Shown piece by piece: positions 44,656 through 54,585 of a DNA stretch of 64,000 nucleotides; the stretch's first letter is position 1, and every line of letters starts with the position of its first letter. Origin of the DNA: an uncultured Polaribacter sp. (GTDB taxonomy: Bacteria; Bacteroidota; Bacteroidia; Flavobacteriales; Flavobacteriaceae); NCBI GenBank assembly GCA_947497755.1, contig CANMHT010000006.1, forward strand, positions 1 through 64,000, written 5' to 3'. The translations under genes and the position numbers were made by a program. Under the pieces are notes generated by a model that searched no databases, was not told the origin of the DNA, and worked only from the letters and a program-made list of their open reading frames with translations.

Positions 44656-47600
44656 ATGAGGGGTAAATTATTTTTTTTCGGTTTATTGTTAACGTCAATT
44701 ACTGGTTTCTCACAAGTAGGAATCGGAACTACGTTACCAAACGCATCTTCGCAATTAGAAATTACCGCTACAGACAAAGGAATCTTAATTCCGAGAGTAG
44801 CATTAACTGGACCAGATGATAGGGCTACAATTTCAAGTGGAAATGTAACAAGTTTATTAGTATACAATACAGCAACTGCAACGGGTATTGTACCAGGTTT
44901 TTATTATTGGAATGGAGCAAAATGGCAACAGATTTTAAATGGTGATGATATTATCGCATTAGATTCAACCAATGATGCATTTGTAAATAACACAACAAGA
45001 AATGCAGTAGAATTAACTACAAAGTCAGATGGAATAAGTGCCAGAGATATCAATACAAATTTTGTTATTCTTGATACTGGAAATGTAGGTATAGGTACAG
45101 CAACACCTAATATTTCTTCATTATTAGATATCAATGCTCCTAACAAAGGAATCTTAATTCCAAGGGTATCTTTAAGAAGTATATCAGATACGAATACAAT
45201 TTCTGGAGGAAATAGTACAAGTTTATTAATATACAATACAGCAACAATTAACAATGTAACTCCTGGTTTTTATTATTGGGATGCATTAAAATGGAATAGA
45301 ATAATCAATCAAGATGATTTAGATGCAGTAGAAAATAGTGTTGATTTACGTTTAGTTGGAGGAGAATCACATATTACAAAAGATGCTGGTGTTGGTGGAA
45401 ATGGAACAAGTGCAGGAACAGGAATTAAGAATATTTTTATAGGTGCAGAAACAGGTTTTAATAATGCCTCTGGTAATGGTAATATATTTTTAGGAGATAG
45501 AGCTGGTAGAGCAAATACAACAGGAGCAAGTAATAATTTTATTGGTAGAGAAGCTGGACTAAATAATACTACAGGTTATGGAAATTCATTTATAGGAAGA
45601 GGTGCTGGACTTTCAAATACAATAGGAAATACAAATATTTTTTTAGGGCTTTTAGCTGGAGGAAATAATGTGGAAGGAGATAGAAATATTTTTATAGGAG
45701 ATCGTGTTGGATATAATAATGGAACCAACGGAAATGATAATGTATTTATTGGTAATGCTGCCGGACATGAAAATAATGGAGCTCACAATACTTTTATAGG
45801 AACTAATGCGGGAAGATCAAATACAGATGGGAGTTTTAATCTTGCTATCGGTAATCAAGCTGGATATTCAAATACTACAGATAGTGGGAATTCGAATATA
45901 GGGTATCAAGCAGGAAGAAGGTTTATCTCTGGAGCTAATAATACGAATTTAGGATATAGAGCAGGCTTTGGTGGAGTTGATGCTACTGGAGGAAACAATG
46001 TAAATATTGGAGCAAATACAGGTTTAGAATTAACTACAGGTAGAGATAATGCATTCTTGGGGTCTCTCGCTGGACGAGTTACAACTACTGGATATAGAAA
46101 TACATTTTTAGGGTATACAGCAGGTTCTTCAAATACTACAGGATATAATAATACACTAGTAGGAGCTAATGCGGCTAGTGGTTTAACAGAAGGGAATGAC
46201 AATACCTATGTAGGTTATTATGTTGGGCCAAGGAATATAAGTACAGGAAGTTCAAATACAATATTTGGAGCTCATGCAGGAGGAAAATTATCTACAGGAA
46301 GTAATAATACTTTTTTAGGTCATCAATCAGGAATTGAAGTTACTACTGGAGCATTTAATGTAGCAATTGGTAAAGAATCTGATCGATATCTAACAACTGG
46401 AGCAGGCAATATTTCTTTAGGATATAGAGCAGGAGGATCTACTACAGGAAATAGAAATATAGTAATTGGATATCGTTCTAATATAGATCCAATAGCGAGT
46501 AATCGTTTAAACATAGGAAATTTAATTTATGGTACTGGAGTTAATACAGGAACAGAAACTATGGTAAGTAATGGAAGTGTTGGGATTGGTACTGTAAACC
46601 CTAAATCTAATGCAATATTAGATATGTCTGATGTGGATAATAAAGGAGTTTATATGCCAAGAGTTGCATTAACAGGTACTACAGATATGACTACTGTAAA
46701 TATTAATGCAATCGGTGCTGAAACATCTAAAAGTTTATTGGTATATAATACGACTAATGGCTCAGGTTTAACTCCGGGATTCTATTCTTGGGATGGTGCT
46801 GCTTGGACTGCTGTTGGAGGTAGTACATTAGGCGATTTAAGAGCTGTTGGTGATAGAAACCATATTACTTCTGATGCAGGATTTGGGGGAACAGGAACTT
46901 CTGCAGGTACAGGAGATTTTGGAATAGAGCCTGCAAGGAACATATTTATGGGAGATAAAGCAGGGAATGCAAATACGATGGGAGGTTTTAATCTTTTTTT
47001 AGGAACAAGTGCTGGTTTTAAGAATACAACAGGAGGTTCAAATATATTCGTTGGAACAAATTCAGGATTTAATAATACATCTGGTTTACAAAACTATGGT
47101 ATTGGATCAAATTCATTAAACGCAAATAGTACAGGAAGTAGTAATCTAGGTTTTGGCTATTATGCTGGTGGTGCTAATGTAGATGGAAGTCATAATATTA
47201 GTTTAGGAACATTTACTTCAATGGCTATGACTACAGGTTCTCGAAATTTAATATTGGGATATAGGGCTGGACGTACAGATTTAACTTCTGGAAACGATAA
47301 TATTCTCTTAGGTAGTAATGTGGCTATGCCAGCAGGAAATAATCAATTAAATATTGGAGGAATCATTTTTGGAACTGGAGTAAACAATGTATCAGGGACA
47401 AATGTAAGTACAGGTAATATCGGAATTGGAGAAATTGCTCCTACCCATCGCTTGCATGTTAATGGAGATATTAAAACAGAAGGAGTATTTCGTACAAATA
47501 TAAGAAACTATGCTGATTACGTATTCGAAAACTACTTTGAAGGATCATCTAACATAAATAAAACCTACACCTTTAAATCATTAAATGAAGTAGAAGCTTT

Positions 47601-47832
47601 TATCAAAGCCAATAAGCATTTACCAGGAGTTACTGGTATCAATGACTTAAAGAAAACCGAAAAAGGATACGAAGTCAACTTGTCAAAATTATCTATACAA
47701 ACTTTAGAAAAAGTAGAAGAGTTGTACTTACATACAATAGAACAGCAGAAGAAAATCAATTCTTTAGAATCAGAAAACAAAGCTTTAAAAGAGCGTTTGC
47801 GTAAAATTGAAGCTGTATTAGGTATAAAATAG
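44656..47832 (+). CDS. Repetitive YadA-head-like surface protein with C-terminal coiled coil
   Basis: A 1058-residue protein with a signal peptide (MRGKLFFFGLLLTSITGFSQ). It has three GIGT...LI/MPRVAL modules and then many 14-15-residue repeats such as GNNNTFLGHQSG and GYNNTLVGANAAS (about 265-625 and 750-890), which resemble trimeric autotransporter head strands. The C-terminal 130 residues (HRLHVNGDIKTEGVF, FIKANKHLPGV, coiled coil SLESENKALKERL) are common in Bacteroidota tail-fibre-like proteins. A trimeric surface filament is inferred. It occupies the same place in its module as the repetitive protein at the window start. Confidence 0.85.
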   Translation: MRGKLFFFGLLLTSITGFSQVGIGTTLPNASSQLEITATDKGILIPRVALTGPDDRATISSGNVTSLLVYNTATATGIVPGFYYWNGAKWQQILNGDDIIALDSTNDAFVNNTTRNAVELTTKSDGISARDINTNFVILDTGNVGIGTATPNISSLLDINAPNKGILIPRVSLRSISDTNTISGGNSTSLLIYNTATINNVTPGFYYWDALKWNRIINQDDLDAVENSVDLRLVGGESHITKDAGVGGNGTSAGTGIKNIFIGAETGFNNASGNGNIFLGDRAGRANTTGASNNFIGREAGLNNTTGYGNSFIGRGAGLSNTIGNTNIFLGLLAGGNNVEGDRNIFIGDRVGYNNGTNGNDNVFIGNAAGHENNGAHNTFIGTNAGRSNTDGSFNLAIGNQAGYSNTTDSGNSNIGYQAGRRFISGANNTNLGYRAGFGGVDATGGNNVNIGANTGLELTTGRDNAFLGSLAGRVTTTGYRNTFLGYTAGSSNTTGYNNTLVGANAASGLTEGNDNTYVGYYVGPRNISTGSSNTIFGAHAGGKLSTGSNNTFLGHQSGIEVTTGAFNVAIGKESDRYLTTGAGNISLGYRAGGSTTGNRNIVIGYRSNIDPIASNRLNIGNLIYGTGVNTGTETMVSNGSVGIGTVNPKSNAILDMSDVDNKGVYMPRVALTGTTDMTTVNINAIGAETSKSLLVYNTTNGSGLTPGFYSWDGAAWTAVGGSTLGDLRAVGDRNHITSDAGFGGTGTSAGTGDFGIEPARNIFMGDKAGNANTMGGFNLFLGTSAGFKNTTGGSNIFVGTNSGFNNTSGLQNYGIGSNSLNANSTGSSNLGFGYYAGGANVDGSHNISLGTFTSMAMTTGSRNLILGYRAGRTDLTSGNDNILLGSNVAMPAGNNQLNIGGIIFGTGVNNVSGTNVSTGNIGIGEIAPTHRLHVNGDIKTEGVFRTNIRNYADYVFENYFEGSSNINKTYTFKSLNEVEAFIKANKHLPGVTGINDLKKTEKGYEVNLSKLSIQTLEKVEELYLHTIEQQKKINSLESENKALKERLRKIEAVLGIK

Positions 47833-47961
47833 TAAGTGTTAAAGATCATTAAAGTTCATAATCTTTCCATCGGGTTTAGATTAAAAGTGAGAGGCTTGGT
47901 TAAAACATAGTAATTGTAGTTGATAGCGTTTTAACCTGCTTCTCTAAAACAAACAAATGAA

Positions 47962-49194
47962 ATGAAAGCAATAAAGATTTACCTTATCATCATATTGTTT
48001 ATCCGTAGTGCTTATAGTTACGGACAAACAACAAACATAGGAGTGTTTACAGTTGTAGCAGGAACAGAAGTGAGTGTTCACGATCAGTTTACAAATGCAA
48101 CTGCTGGCTCTTTTATGAACGACGGCGACTTGTATATTCATCAAAATTTTACAAATAATGGTGCTTTTTCCTTTTTTCAAAATCATACAAACGGCACAAC
48201 ATATTTTACAGGAAATACAATACAAGAAATTAACGGAACTCGAGAAAGTAGGTTTTATAATCTCACATTTAATAATCCTACTTCATTTGCAGCAATTCAA
48301 CTAAAATCAAATATACATGTTTATAATACTGTAGATTTTAGTCAAGGAGTTGTTCAAAACGATATATACAATGGGGAGTTTATATTCGAAAATGATGGGA
48401 ATCATATAAACACGTCTAATCAAAGTTATGTTAATGGAGCAGTGCAAAAAAATGGAAGCAGGGCATTCGAATACCCTATTGGGGCTAGGGAAAAATTCAG
48501 AAAAGCTTCTATTACTGCTCCTATTAGCTTTGATGATGAAATCGTAGCGACTTACTTTCTCGAAAATAGTGATACCAAATATACACATAAATTATCTGCT
48601 GGGATTATTGATCAAATTGATACCAATGAATATTGGCTTATTGAGCAGCAGAATGGTACTTCTCAAGTGGTGTTAACACTCTCTTGGGATGAAAGTACTA
48701 CATCTTCTGCAATATTAGCTGCTCCAAAATCTGCATTGCACATTTTGCGTTGGGATGCTACTGAAGGGTTTTGGGTTGATGAAGGTGGCATTGTAGACGA
48801 AGTAAATAAAACAGTAACTACAGTTGCAGAGGTTTCGGGTTATGGAGTGTTTACATTAGGAACTATTAAAGAAGATTTAATCTTGCCTGGAGGGTTGGTT
48901 GTATACAATGCTGTAACTCCAGATGAAGATGGGAAAAACGATTTTTTCTTTATTGATGGAATAAAAGATTTTCCGAAAAATACGTTAGAAATTTTTAATC
49001 GTTGGGGAGTTAAAGTTTATGAAACTACTGGTTATAACGAATCAGATAATGTTTTTAAAGGTATATCTGAAGGAAGACTTACTGTAAGCAAACAAAAGAA
49101 GCTGCCAGCAGGAACCTATTATTATGTGTTGAATTATGAATACAATTCACAAAACATAAAGAAAGCGGGTTATTTATATCTCAACGGAAATTAA
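47962..49194 (+). CDS. Secreted protein with T9SS type B C-terminal domain (second copy)
   Basis: A 410-residue protein with a signal peptide (MKAIKIYLIIILFIRSAYSYGQ). A beta-rich middle follows (GDLYIHQNFTNNG, FYNLTFNNPTSF). The CHU_C/type-B sorting domain is VVYNAVTPDEDGKNDFF, LEIFNRWGVKVYETTGYN and GTYYYVLNYEYNSQNIKKAGYLYLNG. It is paralogous to 2100-3314, conserved along its whole length. It lies 16 nt upstream of a PorP/SprF gene, its likely partner for export or anchoring. Confidence 0.9.
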   Translation: MKAIKIYLIIILFIRSAYSYGQTTNIGVFTVVAGTEVSVHDQFTNATAGSFMNDGDLYIHQNFTNNGAFSFFQNHTNGTTYFTGNTIQEINGTRESRFYNLTFNNPTSFAAIQLKSNIHVYNTVDFSQGVVQNDIYNGEFIFENDGNHINTSNQSYVNGAVQKNGSRAFEYPIGAREKFRKASITAPISFDDEIVATYFLENSDTKYTHKLSAGIIDQIDTNEYWLIEQQNGTSQVVLTLSWDESTTSSAILAAPKSALHILRWDATEGFWVDEGGIVDEVNKTVTTVAEVSGYGVFTLGTIKEDLILPGGLVVYNAVTPDEDGKNDFFFIDGIKDFPKNTLEIFNRWGVKVYETTGYNESDNVFKGISEGRLTVSKQKKLPAGTYYYVLNYEYNSQNIKKAGYLYLNGN

Positions 49195-49210
49195 CACAAA
49201 CAAGAAATGT

Positions 49211-50134
49211 ATGTTTAAGCAATTAAAAAAAATAGGAATTGGGTTTGTGTTATTAATGAGTGGTATTACTACTGCTCAACAAGATGCACAATACACGCAA
49301 TATATGCACAATACAAATGTAATTAACCCAGCTTATGCTGGTAGTAGAAATGTATTGAGCATTAATGGAACTTATAGAACACAATGGCAAGGTTTAGCAG
49401 GTGCGCCTAAAACACAAACCTTGTCTATTCATAGTCCAATGACAGAAAAAGTAGGTTTAGGACTATCAATTGTTAGAGATGAAATCGGACCAGCATCAGA
49501 AACATATATCGCTGGAGATTTTTCTTATACATTGCCATTGAATAATGGAAATACGATGTTTTCTTTTGGAATGAAAGCAGGAATTCATACACTAAATGTT
49601 GACTTTACGAAACTGAACATCTATAACCCAACAGATGGTTTATTACAAGACAATGTAACTAATAAACGATCTCCAATTATTGGAGTGGGAGCTTATCTGT
49701 ATGATGAAAAATGGTATGTTGGAATTTCGGCTCCAAATATTTTAAAAACAGAACACTTTAGACAATCGTCACTTTCTACAGCTGCAGAAAGTTTGCACTT
49801 ATATGCAATTGGAGGATATGTTTTTGATATCAATCCAAACTTACAATTTAAGCCAGCAATGTTAGTGAAAATGGCAAAAGGATCTCCTTTAGCAGTAGAT
49901 GCTTCTGCTAATTTTTTAATCAATCAGAAGTTTAGAGTTGGAGCTTCGTATAGATTAAATGCAGCGGTAAGTGCTTTAATGGGATTTCAAGTATCTAAAT
50001 CGATGATGCTTGGTTATGCTTATGATTATGATACTACAGATATTGGAAATTACAATTCTGGTTCTCATGAATTGTTAATACGATTCGAATTTTTTACCAA
50101 AGTAAAAGGAAAAGTATCTCCTAGATTCTTCTAA
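49211..50134 (+). CDS. PorP/SprF family outer-membrane protein (second copy)
   Basis: A 307-residue protein. Signal peptide MFKQLKKIGIGFVLLMSGITTAQ, then QYTQYMHNTNVINPAYAGSRN and TQWQGLAGAPKTQTLSIH, the family signature. The barrel ends with SGSHELLIRFEF. It is very similar to 3304-4251, including the GYAYDYDTTDIG motif. It is flanked by a type-B cargo gene and an OmpA/PD40 gene, as in the first module. Confidence 0.94.
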   Translation: MFKQLKKIGIGFVLLMSGITTAQQDAQYTQYMHNTNVINPAYAGSRNVLSINGTYRTQWQGLAGAPKTQTLSIHSPMTEKVGLGLSIVRDEIGPASETYIAGDFSYTLPLNNGNTMFSFGMKAGIHTLNVDFTKLNIYNPTDGLLQDNVTNKRSPIIGVGAYLYDEKWYVGISAPNILKTEHFRQSSLSTAAESLHLYAIGGYVFDINPNLQFKPAMLVKMAKGSPLAVDASANFLINQKFRVGASYRLNAAVSALMGFQVSKSMMLGYAYDYDTTDIGNYNSGSHELLIRFEFFTKVKGKVSPRFF

Positions 50135-50149
50135 TTCAAAATTGATTTT

Positions 50150-52072
50150 ATGAAAAATAACTATAAAAAACTGATTTTACTAATTGCATTTGTCAATTTT
50201 GGTGTACTAAGTGCTCAAGAGAAAAGAATTGCAAAAGCGAATGAAGAATATGAGAATGCAGCTTATATAGATGCTTCAGAAATTTACTTAAAGGTTATTG
50301 AGTCGGGTTTTAAATCGAATGAAATTTTATTAAAACTAGGGAATGCTTATTATTTTAACTCAGATTATGCAAATGCTGTAAAATGGTATGAGGAATTGTA
50401 TCATAGCACAAAAAATAAAGAAGATAAAAGTTATTTATTACGTTATTCTCAATCGTTAAAAGCTGTAGGAAATGCTAAAAAAGCGGGAGAGATTTATAAT
50501 GAATTTTTAAAGTTGTCTAAAATTTTAAATGATGATTTTAGAAATACTAGAGACTATTTAGATATTATTGAACTTAACTCTAATCGATATAATTTAAAAG
50601 AATTGAATGTAAATTCTAAGTTTATAGATTATGGTTCTTTTTTTAGAAATGATACACTGTATTTTTCATCAGCAAGAAATAATAGAAGTAGTATTGGAAG
50701 AATTGATGCATGGAACAATGACCGTTTTTTAGATGTATATACAACAGTTTTAGATAGAAATAAAGGGAAGTATTCAAAACCAAAGCGTTTAAAAGGAAAA
50801 GTAAATACAAAGTATCATGAATCTTCTATTGCGATTACCAAAGATGGTAAAACCATGTACTTTACAAGTTCAAATTCTAGTTTTTTAGAAAAGCCTTCTA
50901 AAAAGGCATTGACACATTTAAAGATTTATAGAGCTACAAAAGTCAATGGAAAATGGGAAAATATTGAAGATTTAACAATTAATGGAGATAACTACTCTAC
51001 AGCACATCCTGTATTGTCTCCTGATGAAAAAACATTGTTTTATGTTTCTAATATGCCAGGATCTATTGGTAAAACAGATATTTATTCTGTAAGTATTTAT
51101 AACGAAGGAGAGTTAGGAAAACCTAAAAATTTAGGGCCAAAGATTAATACCAAAGGAAGAGAGTCTTTTCCGTTTATCACAGCAGATTATGAACTGTATT
51201 TTTCATCTGACGGACATTTTGGATTGGGTGGTTATGATGTGTTTTATTTCGATTTAATAGCCAAACAACAACAATTAATTAATGTGGGTAAACCTGTAAA
51301 TAGTGCCAATGATGATTTTGCTTTTGCAATTGATAATATCACTAAAAAAGGATATGTAAGTTCTAATAGAGCAGGTATTGACAATATCTATACCTTGGTA
51401 GAAACCATTCCGATTAAAGATGTTTTAGAGTTTAATTTAACAGGGTTTGTAACCGATAAGAAAACCAAAGAACTTTTAGCCAACGCAAAAATTACTGTTA
51501 CTGATAGAAATGGAAAAATTCAGTCGATTACAGCCACCAATTCTGAAGGGAAGTTTACGGTAAAAATTAATCGCTTTAAATCGAATATAGTGAAGGCTGA
51601 AAAAGTTATTTACACACCAGCAAATAAATTTATTCCCGTAAAAGACAATAAAAAAGTAGCGCAGTTAGAATTAGAGAAAAATCAAATCGAAATTAAAGAC
51701 GGAGTAGATTTAGCTAAAGACTTAAACATTACAATTTATTACGATTTTGATAAGTCTGTGATTAGAAAAGATGCTGCTGTAGAATTAGAAAAAATAGTGG
51801 CTGTTTTAAAGGAACACCCAACAATTAATATCCGACTAAATGCACATACAGATAGTAGAGGAAGGGCATCATATAATTTAAAATTATCAGAAAAAAGAGC
51901 TCAAAGTGCTATTGATTATTTGGTTCAAAGAGGAATTGATAAAGCTAGATTGATAGGAAAAGGATATGGAGAAACAGAATTGTTGATTGATTGTGGCTAT
52001 CCAGAAAAATGTACCAAAGAAGAATATCAATTAAACAGAAGAACAGAATTTATTATTCAAGTTAAGCAGTAA
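50150..52072 (+). CDS. TPR-PD40-OmpA protein (PorE-like)
   Basis: A 640-residue protein with a signal peptide (KLILLIAFVNFGVLSAQ) and a TPR-like N-terminus (about 25-145: NEEYENAAYIDASEIYLKVIESG). PD40 propeller strands follow (about 165-425: TMYFTSSNSS, ESFPFITADYELYFSSDGHFGLGGYDVFY), then a carboxypeptidase-regulatory-like beta domain (about 430-500). The OmpA peptidoglycan-binding domain (about 530-640) has ITIYYDFDKSVIRKDA, NAHTDSRGRASYN and NRRTEFI. It probably links the PorP/cargo complex to peptidoglycan. It is longer than its paralogue at 4254-5639. Confidence 0.92.
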   Translation: MKNNYKKLILLIAFVNFGVLSAQEKRIAKANEEYENAAYIDASEIYLKVIESGFKSNEILLKLGNAYYFNSDYANAVKWYEELYHSTKNKEDKSYLLRYSQSLKAVGNAKKAGEIYNEFLKLSKILNDDFRNTRDYLDIIELNSNRYNLKELNVNSKFIDYGSFFRNDTLYFSSARNNRSSIGRIDAWNNDRFLDVYTTVLDRNKGKYSKPKRLKGKVNTKYHESSIAITKDGKTMYFTSSNSSFLEKPSKKALTHLKIYRATKVNGKWENIEDLTINGDNYSTAHPVLSPDEKTLFYVSNMPGSIGKTDIYSVSIYNEGELGKPKNLGPKINTKGRESFPFITADYELYFSSDGHFGLGGYDVFYFDLIAKQQQLINVGKPVNSANDDFAFAIDNITKKGYVSSNRAGIDNIYTLVETIPIKDVLEFNLTGFVTDKKTKELLANAKITVTDRNGKIQSITATNSEGKFTVKINRFKSNIVKAEKVIYTPANKFIPVKDNKKVAQLELEKNQIEIKDGVDLAKDLNITIYYDFDKSVIRKDAAVELEKIVAVLKEHPTINIRLNAHTDSRGRASYNLKLSEKRAQSAIDYLVQRGIDKARLIGKGYGETELLIDCGYPEKCTKEEYQLNRRTEFIIQVKQ

Positions 52073-52094
52073 TAAAGAAGCATTACAAAATGAA

Positions 52095-52568
52095 ATGCGA
52101 AAAAAAGGTAGTATATCACAGACAGTAATAAATGAAATTTCTGAATTTCTGATTCAAGAATTTTTAGAATATTATCCGTTTAACTCGTACCAATTCTTAT
52201 TAGAATCTTTGAACGAGTTAAACCTGTCTTCTACCAACTTTGAATATACTGTAAATATGTTAGAGATAACTTCAGATTCTGATGAGAAACTTATTCAAAA
52301 CTCCCTTTGGATTGCAACCATTAAACAACGATTACTAATCAAATTACAAGAGTTGCAAATTGGAAGAGAAGAATTTAAAACAGTTTTATTAACGATAAAA
52401 TCAAATTCAGATTTTAAAGAGAAGAGCATTATTTGCAGAGTGAAGTTTACAGATTTCTCTAACAAATCTTACAAAGGAGGCCCGATAACTAAAACGATAA
52501 AAAGATCGAAAACCAAATTGATAAATTCAGTATGGCTATCGAAGATGAAACGATTTTTACATTCTTAA
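52095..52568 (+). CDS. Hypothetical protein in the surface module
   Basis: A 157-residue protein without signal peptide or membrane segment. The N-terminal half is acidic and helical (VINEISEFLIQEFLEYYPF), and the C-terminal part is basic (TKTIKRSKTKLINSVWLSKMKRFLHS). It lies 22 nt after the OmpA gene and 10 nt before the beta-helix protein, so it is very probably cotranscribed. No family recognised. It holds the place of the unrelated 155-aa protein in the first module. Confidence 0.65.
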   Translation: MRKKGSISQTVINEISEFLIQEFLEYYPFNSYQFLLESLNELNLSSTNFEYTVNMLEITSDSDEKLIQNSLWIATIKQRLLIKLQELQIGREEFKTVLLTIKSNSDFKEKSIICRVKFTDFSNKSYKGGPITKTIKRSKTKLINSVWLSKMKRFLHS

Positions 52569-52578
52569 AAAGTAATAC

Positions 52579-54357
52579 ATGAAATTTAATACAAGTCATA
52601 TCACATTTTTATTGCTTTTGTTTTCTTTGATAAAGAGTACTCAAGCTCAAATTTTAACAAGTGATCGAAGTGTAGATTGGACAGTTGCAGGGTTAAAAAA
52701 CAAAACTGTAGCTAATCAATTTACAATAATTGATATGGATGATTTTAATGTGGTTAATGACGGAGTAACCGCAAATGATTCTTTTTTAAATAATGCATTA
52801 CAAACCATTCCTCAAAATGGAGCTATTTTGGTTTTTCCTAAAGGAGATTTTTTATTTAATACGACAATCAATTTACCAAGTAACGTAGTTTTAAAAGGAG
52901 CTGGAGCGACAGAAACGACTTTAATTATGGATTTGTCTGGAGCAAATCATGCAATTCAGATTAGAGGAACCATATCTGCTACGGTAAGTACAACGTTTTC
53001 AGAATCGGCACTAAAAGGAGCAAACTTTATAAATGTATCGGATACAAAAGATTTTAAAGTTGGAGATTGGGTGCAAATTTTTCAAGAAGATGACCACTTA
53101 ATTACTTCTAGTTGGGCAGCAAATACTGTTGGTCAAATTTTAGAGATTTCTGAGATTGCAGCAAATAAAATTACTTTTTCTTCTTATTTGAGATTGGATT
53201 TTGATATTGCTAAATCACCAAGTATCAAAAAAATAAACCCTGTACAAAATGTTGGTATAGAATGTTTAAAAATTAAAAGAATAGATAATACAGCTCCATC
53301 ACAAACAAGTACTATTTCTTTTGAATATGCAGTAAATTCTTGGGTAACAGGAATAGCTTCAGAGAAAACGACTTTTAGTCATATTGAGGCAAAACACAGT
53401 ACTAACTTGTACATTTCAAAATCTTATTTTAATGATGCTTTTGAACACGGAGCAAATGGAAGAGCTTATGGTGTTGTATTGCATTTTACTACAAATGAAA
53501 GTTTGGTAGAGAACAATATTTTTAAACATTTAAGGCATTCAATGTTAGTACAAGCAGGAGCAAACGGAAATGTTTTTGCCTATAATTATTCTATTGATCC
53601 ATTTTGGACATCAACACCAAATGATGCGGCTGGAGATATTGTCTTGCATGGAAACTACCCACATTCTAACTTATTTGAACACAATGTTGTTCAGAATATT
53701 GTAATAGACAATTCTCATGGAACTAATGGGAAGTTCAATACTTTTTTTAGGAATAGAGCAGAGAACTACGGAATCTTTTTTAGTGCTAGCAATTCTCCCA
53801 ATCAGAATTTTATTGGAAACGAAATTACAAAAAGCTCCTTCCCTCAAAATTTGGTAAACTATACAATTTTAGGAAGCAATCACTTTGTACATGGAGATAA
53901 TAATAAAGGAAATATTGTTCCAACAGGTACAACAAATTTAGAAGATAAAACTTATGCGTATTCAAGCAAACCAGCGTATGTTTCTATGACGGATTGGACT
54001 TCAATAGGTACACCTAATGTATTAAACTCAGGAACAATTCCTGCAAAAGAAAGGTATGTTTCTGGAAACTTATTTGATGGTAATTCTTGTAATAGTACTC
54101 CGTTAAATATAGAGGAATTAGAAGAGGTAAAGATTGATATATATCCTAATCCTGTAAAAAGAATATTAAAACTAAAGTCACAAAAAATTATAAAAGATAT
54201 GAAAATTGTAAATCAATTTGGGCAATTAGTTCTTTCAGAAGAATTGAATGCTACTTCAAAAGATATTGACCTGTCAAAATTAAACTCTGGAATGTATTTT
54301 TTAAAGTTGTCATTTAAAAATGGACATAAAGCAGTAAAGAAAATAGTGAAGTTTTGA
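52579..54357 (+). CDS. Secreted right-handed beta-helix protein with T9SS type A tail
   Basis: A 592-residue protein with a signal peptide (ITFLLLLFSLIKSTQAQ). The sequence DFNVVNDGVTANDSFLNNALQTIPQNGAILVFPKGDFLF is the start of a pectate-lyase/GH28-type helix, followed by many parallel-helix rungs (about 70-450: NVVLKGAGATETTLIM, SLVENNIFKHLRHSMLVQAGANGNVF). The C-terminal 75 residues (VKIDIYPNPVKRILKLKS, GMYFLKLSFKNGHKAVKKIVKF) form a type-A sorting domain. A polysaccharide-binding or lyase role is plausible, but catalytic residues cannot be assigned by eye. Confidence 0.85.
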   Translation: MKFNTSHITFLLLLFSLIKSTQAQILTSDRSVDWTVAGLKNKTVANQFTIIDMDDFNVVNDGVTANDSFLNNALQTIPQNGAILVFPKGDFLFNTTINLPSNVVLKGAGATETTLIMDLSGANHAIQIRGTISATVSTTFSESALKGANFINVSDTKDFKVGDWVQIFQEDDHLITSSWAANTVGQILEISEIAANKITFSSYLRLDFDIAKSPSIKKINPVQNVGIECLKIKRIDNTAPSQTSTISFEYAVNSWVTGIASEKTTFSHIEAKHSTNLYISKSYFNDAFEHGANGRAYGVVLHFTTNESLVENNIFKHLRHSMLVQAGANGNVFAYNYSIDPFWTSTPNDAAGDIVLHGNYPHSNLFEHNVVQNIVIDNSHGTNGKFNTFFRNRAENYGIFFSASNSPNQNFIGNEITKSSFPQNLVNYTILGSNHFVHGDNNKGNIVPTGTTNLEDKTYAYSSKPAYVSMTDWTSIGTPNVLNSGTIPAKERYVSGNLFDGNSCNSTPLNIEELEEVKIDIYPNPVKRILKLKSQKIIKDMKIVNQFGQLVLSEELNATSKDIDLSKLNSGMYFLKLSFKNGHKAVKKIVKF

Positions 54358-54386
54358 TGTGAAATTTCACAGTTGTTCTCCCCTCG

Positions 54387-54437
54387 AAACACTTTGAAAA
54401 AAGTGTTTGGCCTTTGTTATTTTTAGCAAAGGCTTTT
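54387..54437 (+). terminator. Tandem hairpin terminator after the beta-helix gene
   Basis: A first stem AAACACTT/AAGTGTTT is followed by GCCTTTG...CAAAGGC and TTTT. They lie 30-80 nt after the stop at 54357 and mark the end of the second surface module. Confidence 0.6.
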
Positions 54438-54542
54438 CTGATTAAAGTGTTTGGATAAATAATAAATGTTAAAAAAAATAGTTATAATTTAAATTCTAGG
54501 TGAAAAGCTAAAATTATATGTGTAACATTACATTAGAATTTC

Positions 54543-54550
54543 TATATTTG
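54543..54550 (+). promoter_or_regulatory. -7 box TATATTTG upstream of 54586
   Basis: It is an exact match to TAnnTTTG, 35 nt before the TTG start codon. No clear -33 TTG is seen. Confidence 0.6.
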
Positions 54551-54585
54551 GAAGCTCCTTATTACAAAATATAAATACAATCGAT

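Noticed and set aside
45420-46530. Short repeats in the 44656 gene as a CRISPR array
   Set aside because: The 42-45 nt repeats are degenerate, in frame and continuous with coding sequence, without unique spacers.
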